Assembly: GCA_022710485.1 (NCBI GenBank)
Contig: JAKLGU010000002.1
Coordinates: forward strand, 66,682 to 130,681
DNA length: 64,000 nt
Direction of reading: 5' to 3'
Source: Gemmatimonadota bacterium
GTDB taxonomy: Bacteria > Gemmatimonadota > Gemmatimonadetes > Gemmatimonadales > GWC2-71-9
The translations under genes and the position numbers were made by a program. The notes under the pieces are model-generated. The model was not told the origin of the DNA. It saw only the letters and a program-made list of their open reading frames with translations, and did no database searches. This document shows, one piece after another, positions 14,675 through 23,465 of the stretch. Within the stretch, counting starts at the first letter, position 1. Each line of letters begins with the position of its first letter.

Positions 14675-15736
14675 ATGCCGATGCGTGAATTCGAATCGCG
14701 GGACGCGGCGTCGTTCGACTTCGCCGAGGTGCTGTACCGCAAGGCGGACTGGGTGGCCACGGTGACCATCAACCGCCCGCACAACTACAACGCCTACAGT
14801 ACGGCGGCGCTCCGCGAGCTGGCCACGGCGGTCCAGGACGCGGCCTTCGACGACGCCGTCGGCGTCATCGTGGTGACCGGGGCCGGCCACGCCGCCTTCT
14901 GCACCGGCGGGGACGTGAAGGAATACGAGGAGGCGTACACCAATCGCCCCCGGGATTACTGGAAGTACATGGGGCTCTTCCGCACCTGGATCGAGAGCCT
15001 GGTCAACGCCGGGAAGCCGGTCATCGCCCGGATCAACGGCATGGCCGCCGGCGGGGGCAACGAGTCCCAGCTCGCCTGCGATCTCGCCGTGATGGCCGAG
15101 CACGCCTGGCTCGGCCAGGTGGGCACGCGGGTCGGCAGCGTCGCGGCGGGTGGCGCCACCCAGTGGCTGCCGATCCACGTCGGCGACCGGCGCGCCCGCG
15201 AGATGCTCCTCCTCAACAACCGGATCCCCGCGGCCCAGGCGCTGGAATGGGGCCTGGTGAACCGCGTGGTGCCCTCCGTCACCAAGGACGGGAAGTTCAT
15301 CACGGGGGCCGCCCCGGAGCAGATCGCGCTGGCCCAGAAGGGGAAGGAGGGCTACGCGATCGATCTCGCGAAGCTCGATGCGTCCGTCCAGGAATTGGCG
15401 GCCCAGCTCCTCACGCAGTTCCCCGAGTGCCAGCGGTACACCAAGCAGCAGGTCAATTTCTGGAAGGAACTGGCCTGGCACCAGACGATCGGCCACGCTC
15501 GCGACTGGCTCGCGCTGCACTACACGAGCGTGGAGCCGTGGGAGGGGATGCGCGCCTTCGTCGAGAAGCGTCCCGCCGGCTACGTCGCGCTGCGCGAGAA
15601 GGCGGCGGCCGGCGGGTCGAGCGAGTTCCTCTGGGGGCCGTACGCCACCGACTGTCCCGCCTGTGGCGCCAAGGGGATCCCGTCGGGGTTCGCCTACTGC
15701 GGCGCCTGTGGCGCCGGGCTCGGCGCGAGGACCTGA
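14675..15736 (+). CDS. oah: 6-oxocyclohex-1-ene-1-carbonyl-CoA hydrolase (ring-opening)
   Basis: A 353-aa crotonase-superfamily protein. INRPHNYNAYSTAALREL, CTGGDVKEYEEAY and NGMAAGGGNESQLACDL match Oah/BamA, which adds water and cleaves the alicyclic ring to give 3-hydroxypimelyl-CoA. The distinctive VGSVAAGGATQWLPIHVGDRRAREMLL segment and the long C-terminal region with WKELAWHQTIGHARDW separate it from ordinary enoyl-CoA hydratases. The extreme C-terminus carries a zinc-ribbon-like CX2C-X11-CX2C (Cys327, 330, 342, 345). It starts 24 bp after the regulator, and its stop overlaps the start of dch by 1 bp. Confidence 0.87.
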   Translation: MPMREFESRDAASFDFAEVLYRKADWVATVTINRPHNYNAYSTAALRELATAVQDAAFDDAVGVIVVTGAGHAAFCTGGDVKEYEEAYTNRPRDYWKYMGLFRTWIESLVNAGKPVIARINGMAAGGGNESQLACDLAVMAEHAWLGQVGTRVGSVAAGGATQWLPIHVGDRRAREMLLLNNRIPAAQALEWGLVNRVVPSVTKDGKFITGAAPEQIALAQKGKEGYAIDLAKLDASVQELAAQLLTQFPECQRYTKQQVNFWKELAWHQTIGHARDWLALHYTSVEPWEGMRAFVEKRPAGYVALREKAAAGGSSEFLWGPYATDCPACGAKGIPSGFAYCGACGAGLGART

Positions 15737-16512
15737 TGCCCGCCACCGGAGCCACGGCGCGGTACACCCGCGAGGGCGGCGTCGGCCGGCTGGTGCTCGA
15801 CCGTCCGCCGGTCAACGTGCTCGACCTGGCCATGATGGAGGCGCTGCAGTCGGCGCTCGCCGAGGCCTCGGCGGACCGCGGGCTGAAGGTGCTGGCGGTG
15901 TCGGGCAGCGGGCGCGCCTTCTCCGCCGGGGTGGACGTGGCGGACCACACCGCCGACCGCGTCGGGCGGATGCTGGAACTCTTTCACGGCGCGGTGCGGC
16001 GGCTGATGGCGCTGGAGGTTCCTGTCGTGGCGCTGGCGCACGGTGCGACGCTCGGCGGCGGGTGCGAGCTGGCGCTGGCCTGCGACATGATCCTGGCCCG
16101 CGAGGACCTCAAGCTCGGGCAGCCCGAGATCCACCTCGCCGTCTTCCCGCCAGTTGCGGCGGCGCTCCTCCCGCGCCTCATCGGGCAACAGCGGGCGCTG
16201 GACCTCATCCTGACCGGACGGACCCTCGGCGCCGCGGAAGCGCTCCAGATGGGGCTGGTGAGCAGGGTCTTCGGGGTCGCCGAGTTTGAGGCGGGCGCCG
16301 CGGCCGTGCTCGCCGAGCTCGCCTCGCACTCCGGCCCCGCGCTTCGGCTCGCCAAGCGGGCCGTGACCGACGGAGCGGACCTCAGCTTCAAGGCCGCCCT
16401 GGAACGGGCCGAGCACCTGTACCTCACTGAACTGATGCGGCTCCCGGACGCGCACGAAGGAATCGCCGCGTTCATGGAGAAGCGGCCTCCCGTGTGGAAG
16501 GAGCTCACATGA
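15736..16512 (+). CDS. dch: Cyclohexa-1,5-diene-1-carbonyl-CoA hydratase
   Basis: A 258-aa crotonase-fold protein from ATG 15736, overlapping the upstream TGA by 1 bp. [26 protein letters not shown] and [15 protein letters not shown] mark the CoA-binding loop and oxyanion hole. In this operon the expected reaction is hydration of the dienoyl-CoA product of benzoyl-CoA reductase to 6-hydroxycyclohex-1-ene-1-carbonyl-CoA. Specific assignment depends on context, because sequence alone places it in the enoyl-CoA hydratase family. The stop overlaps bcrC by 4 bp (ATGA). Confidence 0.83.
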   Translation: MPATGATARYTREGGVGRLVLDRPPVNVLDLAMMEALQSALAEASADRGLKVLAVSGSGRAFSAGVDVADHTADRVGRMLELFHGAVRRLMALEVPVVALAHGATLGGGCELALACDMILAREDLKLGQPEIHLAVFPPVAAALLPRLIGQQRALDLILTGRTLGAAEALQMGLVSRVFGVAEFEAGAAAVLAELASHSGPALRLAKRAVTDGADLSFKAALERAEHLYLTELMRLPDAHEGIAAFMEKRPPVWKELT

Positions 16513-17687
16513 GCGCCGTCGCCACCGACTTCGACGTCGCCGCCGTGGCGGCGCTCCCGCTCGACGCCGCCCTCGGCGCCTGCCGGGACCTGCTGGAAGA
16601 CCCGGAGTTCCCCACGGTGCACGCCTGGAAAGCCTCGGGCGGAAAGGTCCTCGGCCACTTCCAGGTGTACTTCCCGGAAGAGCTGGCCCACGCGGCCGGC
16701 ATGCTGCCGGTCAAGGTGCGTGGCGCGCCGGTCGAGATGCGGCAGGCCGACTCGCACTTCGGATCCTACCTCTGCTCCATCCTGCGGAGTTCGCTCGAAG
16801 TGTCGCTCGACGGCCGGCTCCCGCTCGATATGTTCGTCACCCACCCGATCTGCGACGCCGCGCGGAACCTGGCCGGCGTCTGGGCGCGGAACCTCCCCTA
16901 CCCCTCGCAGATCCTCTACCTGCCCCAGAACGTGAACTCGTCAGGGTCGGCGGCGTATCTCCGCGACGAATACGCCCGGATCCTGGGCGACATCGAGGCG
17001 GTGGCCGGCCGCGCCGTCACGGAGGGCGACCTGCGGCGCTCGGTGGCGGTGTTCAACGAGAACCGCCGCCTCCTGCGCGACATGTACGCCATCAAGCGGG
17101 AGACGCCGTGGCTCCTGCCCGTCGACCAGGCGTACGTGCTGGTCGCGCTGGGCGCGATCCTCCGGCGGGAGGACCACAACGCGCTCCTCCGCGCGCTCGT
17201 GCCGCAGATCCGGAACCGCGCGGCCAGGCCGCAGGACAAGATCCGCATAATGCTGGAGGGGGGGTTCTGCGAGCAACCCCCGCTCGACCTGCTGGCCGTC
17301 ATCGGGCAGTCCTGCTACGTGGTGGACGACGACCTCCTGATCGGCCTCCGGTTCCTGGTGCGGGACGTCGACGAGCAGGGGGATCCCCTCGCCGCCCTGG
17401 CCGACGCCTACCTGAACGGCTCCTCCTACAGCCCGGTCCAGCACGACACCCGCAAGCCGAAGGAGCGGATGCTGCTCGAGCGCCTGCGCGGCGCCGGCGC
17501 GCAGGCGGCGATCCTGGCCGCCGCCAAGATGTGTGAACCGGGGCTCGACGAGCAGGTGGCGTACACCAAGGCGCTGGACGAGGAGCACATCCCCTACTTC
17601 GTGACCGAGTTCGAGGAAAAGATGTCGGGCTTCGACCAGATGCAACTGCAGCTCGAGACGTTCGTCGAAAGCATCCTGTTCGACTAG
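16509..17687 (+). CDS. bcrC: Benzoyl-CoA reductase subunit C (BcrC/BzdN type)
   Basis: A 392-aa member of the 2-hydroxyacyl-CoA dehydratase D-component family. Cysteines expected for the active-site clusters occur at SYLCS (Cys89), HPICD (Cys115), GGFCEQPP (Cys254) and QSCYV (Cys269). With BcrB it forms the substrate-reducing module of the ATP-dependent class I benzoyl-CoA reductase in the cytoplasm. Electrons come from reduced ferredoxin through the BcrAD ATPase module. The 4-bp overlap with dch and 9-bp gap to bcrB show a single operon. Other members of this family act in amino-acid fermentation, but the neighbouring dch, oah and had genes make BCR the clear choice. Confidence 0.87.
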   Translation: MSAVATDFDVAAVAALPLDAALGACRDLLEDPEFPTVHAWKASGGKVLGHFQVYFPEELAHAAGMLPVKVRGAPVEMRQADSHFGSYLCSILRSSLEVSLDGRLPLDMFVTHPICDAARNLAGVWARNLPYPSQILYLPQNVNSSGSAAYLRDEYARILGDIEAVAGRAVTEGDLRRSVAVFNENRRLLRDMYAIKRETPWLLPVDQAYVLVALGAILRREDHNALLRALVPQIRNRAARPQDKIRIMLEGGFCEQPPLDLLAVIGQSCYVVDDDLLIGLRFLVRDVDEQGDPLAALADAYLNGSSYSPVQHDTRKPKERMLLERLRGAGAQAAILAAAKMCEPGLDEQVAYTKALDEEHIPYFVTEFEEKMSGFDQMQLQLETFVESILFD

Positions 17688-17696
17688 GGAGGTACC

Positions 17697-18995
17697 GTGA
17701 TTGCGGAACAGGAGATCGTGGGACGGGGCGCGGTCGAGGGCGCCCGGCTGATGCGGGACTGGTTCGCGCGGCTCGACGCCGCCGCGGAGCGGAAGGAGCC
17801 CGCGGCGTACGTGTTCGTCATGGGGAGCCTGGCGGAGATCCTGCGCGCCTTCGACATGCACCTGGTGTTCCCCGAGATCAACTCGCTGCAGACCGCCGTG
17901 CGGCACGTCGCGCACGAGTACCTCGGCATGGCGGAGGACTACGGCTACTCGCCCGACGTCTGCGGCTACGTCAAGGCCGACGTCGCCATGCAGCTGCAGG
18001 GCGGGAAGCACTCGATGGGCCGCCTCCCGAAGCCGGCCCTGGCCCTCGCCACCAACGCCTGCAACACCTACGTGAAGTGGGCGGAGTTCTGGGAGCGCTA
18101 CTACAAGATCCCCATGGTGACGCTCGACATTCCCGGCTCGCGGACCGCGGCGGGCGGCGCGGCGCCGGGCACCGACGCCTTCGAGAGCGACCGGCGCTAC
18201 CTGGAGATCCAGCTCCGCGAGCTGATCACGGAGTGCGAGCGGATCACCGGCACGCGGCTGGACATGGACCGCCTCCGCGAAGTCCTCGACTACACCAACC
18301 GGATGGCCGCGGCCTGGAAGCGCGTACTCGAGCTCAACCGCGGCCGCCCCGCGCTCTTCAACGCCCTCGTGGACGGCACCGTCTACCTCGGCGTGCTGAA
18401 CGCGCTCCGGGGCACCCGGGAGGGGGCGGAGTACTTCGAGCGGCTGGTGGAGGAGATGGAGTACAAGGCCGCGCACCGGCTCGGCACCATCCAGGACGAG
18501 AAGTACCGCCTGCTGTTCGTGGGGGTGCCCTGCTACCCGATCTTCCGGCGCTTCCACGAGATGTTCGCGGACCAGGGCGGAGTCTTCGTGGCGTCCAGCT
18601 ATCTCTGGTTCGCGGCGGGCGGACTGGACCTCGGGTTCCAGTACGACCTCACCCGGCCCATCGAGAGCCTGGCGGAGGGGGTACTGGTGGGGGTCCGCCA
18701 CGCCGGCGACGCGATGCTCTTCCACGACCAGTCCCTCATCGAGCAGGTGGACCAGTTCGGCGCCGACGGGATCGTGTACCACCCGGTCAAGAGCTGCCGT
18801 ACCGTGTCCACGAGCCTGGCGGGCAGCCGGAAGGCGGTCATGAAGGCCCGCGACATCCAGTGCCTCTTCATCGAGTCGGACATGATGGACCGGCGGGTCG
18901 TCTCGGAGGCCCAGCTCAAGAACCGGATCGACGCCTTCTTCGAGGGCCTCGGCTCCCAGCGGCTCCGCACCATCGCCGCCACCGTCACCGCCTGA
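17697..18995 (+). CDS. bcrB: Benzoyl-CoA reductase subunit B (BcrB/BzdO type)
   Basis: A 432-aa protein from GTG 17697 after a GGGAGG ribosome-binding site. It is a second 2-hydroxyacyl-CoA dehydratase-type subunit, distinct from BcrC. Conserved-looking segments include [37 protein letters not shown] (Cys89), [11 protein letters not shown] (Cys122), [11 protein letters not shown] and [11 protein letters not shown]. Length agrees with BcrB (about 435 aa). Together with BcrC it binds benzoyl-CoA and the low-potential [4Fe-4S] clusters. A GGAGGA ribosome-binding site in the 11-bp gap precedes bcrA. Confidence 0.87.
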   Translation: MIAEQEIVGRGAVEGARLMRDWFARLDAAAERKEPAAYVFVMGSLAEILRAFDMHLVFPEINSLQTAVRHVAHEYLGMAEDYGYSPDVCGYVKADVAMQLQGGKHSMGRLPKPALALATNACNTYVKWAEFWERYYKIPMVTLDIPGSRTAAGGAAPGTDAFESDRRYLEIQLRELITECERITGTRLDMDRLREVLDYTNRMAAAWKRVLELNRGRPALFNALVDGTVYLGVLNALRGTREGAEYFERLVEEMEYKAAHRLGTIQDEKYRLLFVGVPCYPIFRRFHEMFADQGGVFVASSYLWFAAGGLDLGFQYDLTRPIESLAEGVLVGVRHAGDAMLFHDQSLIEQVDQFGADGIVYHPVKSCRTVSTSLAGSRKAVMKARDIQCLFIESDMMDRRVVSEAQLKNRIDAFFEGLGSQRLRTIAATVTA

Positions 18996-19006
18996 CCGGA
19001 GGACCC

Positions 19007-19819
19007 ATGCGATACGCCGGGGGAGTGGACGTCGGTTCCACGCAGACGAAGGCGGTCGTGATCGACGAGGCGCGGCGCATCGTCGGCCGCGCGCTGATCA
19101 TGACCGGAGCCAACGTCGTGACCGCCGCGCAGGAAGCCTTCCAGGCGGCCCTCGACGACGGCGTCGTGCGCGAGGCGGACGTCGGGTACGTGATCGGCAC
19201 CGGATACGGTCGCTACAAGGTGACGTTCGGGAACGACCAGGTGACCGAGATCAGCTGCCACGCGCGGGGTGCGGCCCACCTCTTTCCCGGCACCCGCACG
19301 GTGCTCGACATGGGCGGCCAGGACACCAAGGCCATCCGGGTCACCGACACCGGCGACGTCCTTGACTTCTGCATGAACGACAAGTGCGCCGCCGGCACCG
19401 GACGCTTCCTCCAGGCCGCCTCCTTCGCGCTGGAGATCCCCCTCGGCGAGCTCGGCGGGATCGCCCAGCAATCCACGCGGCCTGTCAAGATCTCCACGAC
19501 CTGTACCGTGTTCGCGGAGTCGGAAGTGCTGGGCTGGGCGGCCAAGGGGAAGAAGATCGAGGACATCCTGATGGGCGTCCACCGCTCCATCGCCGCCCGG
19601 TCGGTTGCTCTCCTGCGGCGGGTCGGCGTCGAGGAGCGAGTGACCTTCACCGGCGGCGTCGCCCGAAACGTGGCGATGGTGGCGGTGCTGAACGAGCTTC
19701 TCGGCGTCCCGCTGCAGGTCGGGGAGGACTCGCACTACATGGGGGCGCTGGGCGCCGCCCTGTTTGCCATGGACCGGATCGTCGCAGGGCAGGCGGCGAA
19801 CGTGGGGGCGGCCTCATGA
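19007..19819 (+). CDS. bcrA: Benzoyl-CoA reductase ATPase subunit (BcrA/BzdQ-like)
   Basis: A 270-aa ASKHA-fold ATPase of the BcrA/BcrD/HgdC family. The phosphate-1 loop is [10 protein letters not shown] (residues 7-16). Phosphate-2 and adenosine motifs are LDMGGQDTK and [20 protein letters not shown] (Cys127) and [12 protein letters not shown] (Cys166) carry the two cysteines that hold the bridging [4Fe-4S] cluster at the dimer interface. The [11 protein letters not shown] and [14 protein letters not shown] features fit the A/Q type better than the D type. At 270 aa it is short, more like Azoarcus-type Bzd subunits than Thauera BcrA. It overlaps bcrD by 4 bp. Confidence 0.82.
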   Translation: MRYAGGVDVGSTQTKAVVIDEARRIVGRALIMTGANVVTAAQEAFQAALDDGVVREADVGYVIGTGYGRYKVTFGNDQVTEISCHARGAAHLFPGTRTVLDMGGQDTKAIRVTDTGDVLDFCMNDKCAAGTGRFLQAASFALEIPLGELGGIAQQSTRPVKISTTCTVFAESEVLGWAAKGKKIEDILMGVHRSIAARSVALLRRVGVEERVTFTGGVARNVAMVAVLNELLGVPLQVGEDSHYMGALGAALFAMDRIVAGQAANVGAAS

Positions 19820-20634
19820 GCGACCTGACCGTCGGCATCGACGTCGGCTCGACGTACACCAAGGCCGCGCTGCTGGGCGGCGACGGCACGCTCGTGGCCA
19901 CCGCCATGATTGCCACCGGCTTCCGCCTCGAGGCCGCCGCCGAGCAGGTGTACGGCACCCTGCTCCGGCACGCAGGGCTCTCCACCGGGGACGTCGCCTA
20001 CGTGGTGAGCACCGGCGCCGGCCGCTACCAGGTGCCGTTTCGCGACCTGCACGCCACCGACCTCACTGCGCAGGGGCGCGGCACCCGGCACTTCTTTCCC
20101 CTGACCCGCACCGTGCTCGACGTGGGCGGCCAGACGATGAAGGCGAGCCGCCTCGACGACCGGGGGCGGGTGGCCGCCTTCCGGCTGAACGACAAGTGCG
20201 CCGCGGGCACCGGCGCGTTCCTCGAGAAGACGGCACGCTACCTCGGGTACGGCACCGAACAGATCGGAGCGGTCGCGGCCGCGTCCGCCGACGCGGCGAA
20301 CATCTCGGGCGTCTGCGCCGTGTTCGCCGAGTCCGAGGTCATCAACCACGTCTCCAGCGGACGGGCGCCCGGGGAAATCCTCCACGGCGCCGTCGTGTCC
20401 CTCGTGTCCCGGTCTGTCCAGCTGATGAAGCGGGTCCGGCTGGAGCCGGAGATCACGCTGGTCGGGGGGATCATGCGCTTCCCCACCATGGTGCGCGTCC
20501 TCCGCGAGGAGCTGGGCCAGGAGGTGAACGTCCCGCCGGAGCCGCTGGCGCAGTTCACGGCCGCCATCGGTGCGGCGGTGCTTGGGCAGCAGCGGCTAGC
20601 CAAGCGTGCCGCCGCCGAGCACGCGGCCGCCTGA
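19816..20634 (+). CDS. bcrD: Benzoyl-CoA reductase ATPase subunit (BcrD/BzdP-like)
   Basis: A 272-aa second ASKHA ATPase. Motifs are [10 protein letters not shown] (residues 8-17), [30 protein letters not shown] (Cys128) and [19 protein letters not shown] (Cys167). The ARYLG and CAVxAExxVINxVSxG patterns resemble BcrD of Thauera, so the order C-B-A-D matches the known operons. It couples hydrolysis of ATP to electron transfer from ferredoxin into BcrBC. The start overlaps bcrA (ATGA), and its stop overlaps the 81-aa gene by 1 bp. Confidence 0.82.
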   Translation: MSDLTVGIDVGSTYTKAALLGGDGTLVATAMIATGFRLEAAAEQVYGTLLRHAGLSTGDVAYVVSTGAGRYQVPFRDLHATDLTAQGRGTRHFFPLTRTVLDVGGQTMKASRLDDRGRVAAFRLNDKCAAGTGAFLEKTARYLGYGTEQIGAVAAASADAANISGVCAVFAESEVINHVSSGRAPGEILHGAVVSLVSRSVQLMKRVRLEPEITLVGGIMRFPTMVRVLREELGQEVNVPPEPLAQFTAAIGAAVLGQQRLAKRAAAEHAAA

Positions 20635-20879
20635 TGGGCCGCCCGCTCCCCCTCTTCGACCCCGGTGCCAACCGCGACGAGGCGCTGGCCCGCGACGGCT
20701 GGGAACGCCGGTTCGTGGCGGTCGGCTCGCGGCTCGACGAGGCCACGGCGCTCTACGAGCAGCTGGGGTTTGCCGTCCGGCTGGAGCCGCCAACGGAGGA
20801 GGACCTGCGCGAGGAGTGCAGCGACTGCTACGCCGAGCTGCAGAAATACCGAGTCGTCTACACCCGGAGGCCCGCGTGA
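20634..20879 (+). CDS. 81-aa protein embedded in the benzoyl-CoA operon
   Basis: A small soluble protein from ATG 20634, overlapping the bcrD stop by 1 bp and the had start by 4 bp, so it is certainly translated with the operon. It reads FDPGANRDEALARDGWERRF, then LDEATALYEQLGFAVRLEPP, an acidic stretch EEDLREECSDCYAEL with a Cys pair (CX2C), and YRVVYTRRP. I do not recognise a named family. Tight coupling and the ALYEQLGFAVRLEPP pattern suggest an accessory or assembly factor for the reductase or its dehydrogenase, but that is inference. Confidence 0.75.
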   Translation: MGRPLPLFDPGANRDEALARDGWERRFVAVGSRLDEATALYEQLGFAVRLEPPTEEDLREECSDCYAELQKYRVVYTRRPA

Positions 20880-21898
20880 AGGCCGCTGTGTTCCACGCCC
20901 CGCACCAGCCCCTCGAACTGGTGGACGTCCCCACGCCGGAGCCCAAGACCGGGGAGGTGCTGGTGCAGGTGGCCGGCTGCGGCGTCTGCCACACCGACCT
21001 GCACTACATCGACCACGGCACACCGACGTTCAAGCCCCCGCCGATCATCCTCGGGCATGAGGTGGCGGGCACGGTGGCCGAGGTGGGCGCCGGCGTCACC
21101 AGCCTCACCGCGGGAGCCCGGGTGCTCATCCCGGCAGTGCTCTCCTGCGGACACTGCACCTTGTGCCGGTCCGGCCGCGAGAACATCTGCGAGAACAGCC
21201 AGATGCTCGGCAACCACATCGACGGGGGGTACGCCGAGTTCGTGGCGGTGCCGGCGAAGGACATAGTGCACATGCCGGACGACGTGCCGCTGGTGGAGGG
21301 CTCGATCATCGCCGACGCGGTCACCACGCCCTACCACGCGGTGGTGCGGCGCGGCCGGGTGACTCCTGGCGACTGGGTGGCGGTGTTCGGGTGCGGGGGC
21401 GTCGGGCTTTCCCTGGTGCAGATCGCCTCCGCGGTCGGGGGCCGGGTCATTGCGGTGGACGTGAAGGATGCCAAGCTGGAGACGGCCAAACGCTTCGGCG
21501 CCACGGCGGTGTTCAACGCGGCGACGACGAAGAAGTTCGATAAGGAGATCCGCGCCCTCAGCGGCGGTGGCGTCAACGTAGCCTTCGAAGCGGTGGGCAA
21601 GGCGGTCACGCAGGAGGCGGCCCTCAACTCGCTCATCACCGGCGGCCGGCTGGTGTTGGTCGGGTACAGTCCCGAGACGCTTCCGCTCAACGCCGGCCGG
21701 GTGATGTTCCGTGAAATCGAGGTGCTCGGGTCCCTTGGCTGCCGTCCGGTGGACTACCCCCGCGCCATCGAGATGGTGCGCCAGGGCCATGTGCGATTGC
21801 TCGATCTCGTGACCCATCGCTTCCCGCTTGAGCGGATTGCGGATGCGCTCGACACGCTCCGCGGCGGCGACGCGATCCGCGTGGTGGTGACCCCGTGA
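20876..21898 (+). CDS. had: 6-hydroxycyclohex-1-ene-1-carbonyl-CoA dehydrogenase
   Basis: A 340-aa zinc-type alcohol dehydrogenase from GTG 20876 (GTGA overlap). Catalytic-zinc residues lie in CGVCHTDLHY and GHEVAGTV. The structural-zinc lobe is CGHCTLCRSGRENIC. The NAD-binding Rossmann loop is VFGCGGVGLSLVQIASAVGG. In this operon the expected substrate is the 6-hydroxy-enoyl-CoA made by Dch, oxidised with NAD+ to the 6-oxo compound used by Oah. Generic medium-chain alcohol dehydrogenase activity cannot be excluded from sequence alone, but context is strong. The stop overlaps the hemerythrin gene by 4 bp. Confidence 0.83.
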   Translation: MKAAVFHAPHQPLELVDVPTPEPKTGEVLVQVAGCGVCHTDLHYIDHGTPTFKPPPIILGHEVAGTVAEVGAGVTSLTAGARVLIPAVLSCGHCTLCRSGRENICENSQMLGNHIDGGYAEFVAVPAKDIVHMPDDVPLVEGSIIADAVTTPYHAVVRRGRVTPGDWVAVFGCGGVGLSLVQIASAVGGRVIAVDVKDAKLETAKRFGATAVFNAATTKKFDKEIRALSGGGVNVAFEAVGKAVTQEAALNSLITGGRLVLVGYSPETLPLNAGRVMFREIEVLGSLGCRPVDYPRAIEMVRQGHVRLLDLVTHRFPLERIADALDTLRGGDAIRVVVTP

Positions 21899-22344
21899 AG
21901 ATCACCGACGCGTTGCTGGGGGAGCACGGGGCCTTCTACGCGCAGTTCGACCGGCTGGAGGAAACGCTGCCGCACACCGGCTCCGCCGCCGAGGTGCGGG
22001 AGCAGGCCGCGCTCCTCGCCGCGGCGCTGGTGACGCACGCCAAGCTTGAGGACGCGCTGCTGTTCGACCGGATGCGTTCGGCGGGTGCGGACGAAGGGCT
22101 GCTGGACACGATGGAGGCGGAACACACTACCATCGCCGGCTTGCTCATCAGCGCGCAGGGGTCTCAGGACGCCTCGGCGGCGCGAGAGGACCTGCTCGAG
22201 GCGGTGGCGCTCGCCCGGGAGCACTTTTCGAAGGAGGAGCGGCTGGCGTTCCCGCTCGCCGAGAGCGCCCTGGGCGCCGGCGTCCTGGCGGAGCTTGGCG
22301 TCAGCTGGTCGCAGCGGCGGGACGTCTTTCTCGGGGACGCCTAG
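21895..22344 (+). CDS. Hemerythrin-like HHE-domain protein
   Basis: A 149-aa four-helix protein from GTG 21895. Diiron-ligand candidates fall in the expected order: His11, His48 with Glu52 (THAKLED), His77 (EAEHTTI), His110 and Glu114 (REHFSKEERLAFP). Hemerythrin domains bind O2 or sense O2, NO or iron. Coupling by a 4-bp overlap to had makes it the last gene of the benzoyl-CoA operon. There it could scavenge or sense oxygen to protect the O2-sensitive reductase (inference). Its stop overlaps the stop of the convergent Rieske/flavoprotein gene at a shared CTAG. Confidence 0.8.
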   Translation: MKITDALLGEHGAFYAQFDRLEETLPHTGSAAEVREQAALLAAALVTHAKLEDALLFDRMRSAGADEGLLDTMEAEHTTIAGLLISAQGSQDASAAREDLLEAVALAREHFSKEERLAFPLAESALGAGVLAELGVSWSQRRDVFLGDA

Positions 22345-23465
22345 GGCAGGTCCACGATCCCCATCCGATGCGCCTTCCGCCCCCCGCGCGGCAGGCGCAC
22401 CGCCCCCGCGGCGGCGCCGACGAGGGCGGCGGCCTTTTCCACCGTCCGGGTGGCCAGGGCCCGCGCGCCCTCGTGGAGTTCGGCGTTCTGCTGCACGAAG
22501 GCGACGTTCTGCTCCATGTCCTCCGCGGACCATCCCCTGCTGTGCGCAATGAACGGAAACTGGGGGAAGTCGAACCCCAGCTCCGAGAAGAACATCAGCA
22601 TCTGCCCCGCCACCGACTGCACGTTGTCCTGCCCGCCCGTGATGATGAAGGCCGCCGCCTTGTTCCGGATGAGGACACGGTCCCGAATCGTGACCTGGTT
22701 CTGGATGCAGTTCATCCGTTCGATCAGCTTGAAATAGAGCGAGCTGGCGCTGCCCCACCGAATGGGCGAGGAGAGGATGACCGCGTCGGCCCAGAAGACC
22801 AGCGCCTCGTACACTTCGGCCATCTGGTCCTCGGGATCCATCTGGGTGATCGAGCAGGGCCAGGTGCAGGCGTGGGCGCTCTTCGAGTAGTACCCCTCGC
22901 AGTGCCGCACCCGCAGCGCGTTGGCCTTCAGGAGCTTCGTCTCGGCGCCGAGCGTGGCGCCGTGCGCCAGCGCAATCTCGAGGAGCGCATCCGAGGTCGA
23001 GTAGCGCGGAAACGCGGGGTCCATCGCGGTGGTGGAGATGCCGAGAAGGCGGACCGGGCCCGGCTCCCGCGCGACAGGCCGTTCGAGCGGATGCCGCTCG
23101 TGGGGAGGCTTGTTGCGGGTGGTGGCCGGCGTGAGGTTCACCAGGAGGCGCCCGCCCTCCTCGCGGAGCTCGTGCCTGGGCACACGGTCGGCCTCGAAGC
23201 CCGGCTCACCCTCGCCCGTGGACCGGTGGTACTTGTAGTGATGCCAGGGACAGACGAGATATTCCCCGTCGAGGGTCCCATCGCCCAGCGGGCCGCCGGC
23301 ATGGTTGCAGACTCCCGACACCGCCCCGAACCGGCCGTCCTGCCAGCTCAGCGCGATTCTCGTCCGCCCCAGGACCACCTGCCGAAGCGGTGTCCGTTTC
23401 AACTCCTCGACCGGACCCAGGTCCACCCAGCCCGACTCGTCCCGCGCGCGCGCGCCCGTCGTCAT
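22341..23465 (-). CDS. Rieske-domain / iron-sulfur flavoprotein-like fusion
   Basis: A 374-aa protein from ATG 23465, which overlaps the upstream lipoprotein stop by 4 bp. Residues about 10-112 are a Rieske domain with intact CNHAGG (Cys53, His55) and CPWHHYKYH (Cys72, His75). A linker leads to a flavodoxin/NADPH-dependent FMN-reductase fold (from LLGISTTA, residue 141). It contains a Cys-rich stretch (Cys189, Cys200, Cys204, reminiscent of the iron-sulfur flavoprotein cluster loop), SSPIRWGSASSLYFKLIER (the FMN loop region) and FIITGGQDNVQ. No signal peptide is seen. It probably transfers electrons between a flavin and a high-potential cluster; the substrate is unknown. Confidence 0.78.
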   Translation of the reverse strand: MTTGARARDESGWVDLGPVEELKRTPLRQVVLGRTRIALSWQDGRFGAVSGVCNHAGGPLGDGTLDGEYLVCPWHHYKYHRSTGEGEPGFEADRVPRHELREEGGRLLVNLTPATTRNKPPHERHPLERPVAREPGPVRLLGISTTAMDPAFPRYSTSDALLEIALAHGATLGAETKLLKANALRVRHCEGYYSKSAHACTWPCSITQMDPEDQMAEVYEALVFWADAVILSSPIRWGSASSLYFKLIERMNCIQNQVTIRDRVLIRNKAAAFIITGGQDNVQSVAGQMLMFFSELGFDFPQFPFIAHSRGWSAEDMEQNVAFVQQNAELHEGARALATRTVEKAAALVGAAAGAVRLPRGGRKAHRMGIVDLP

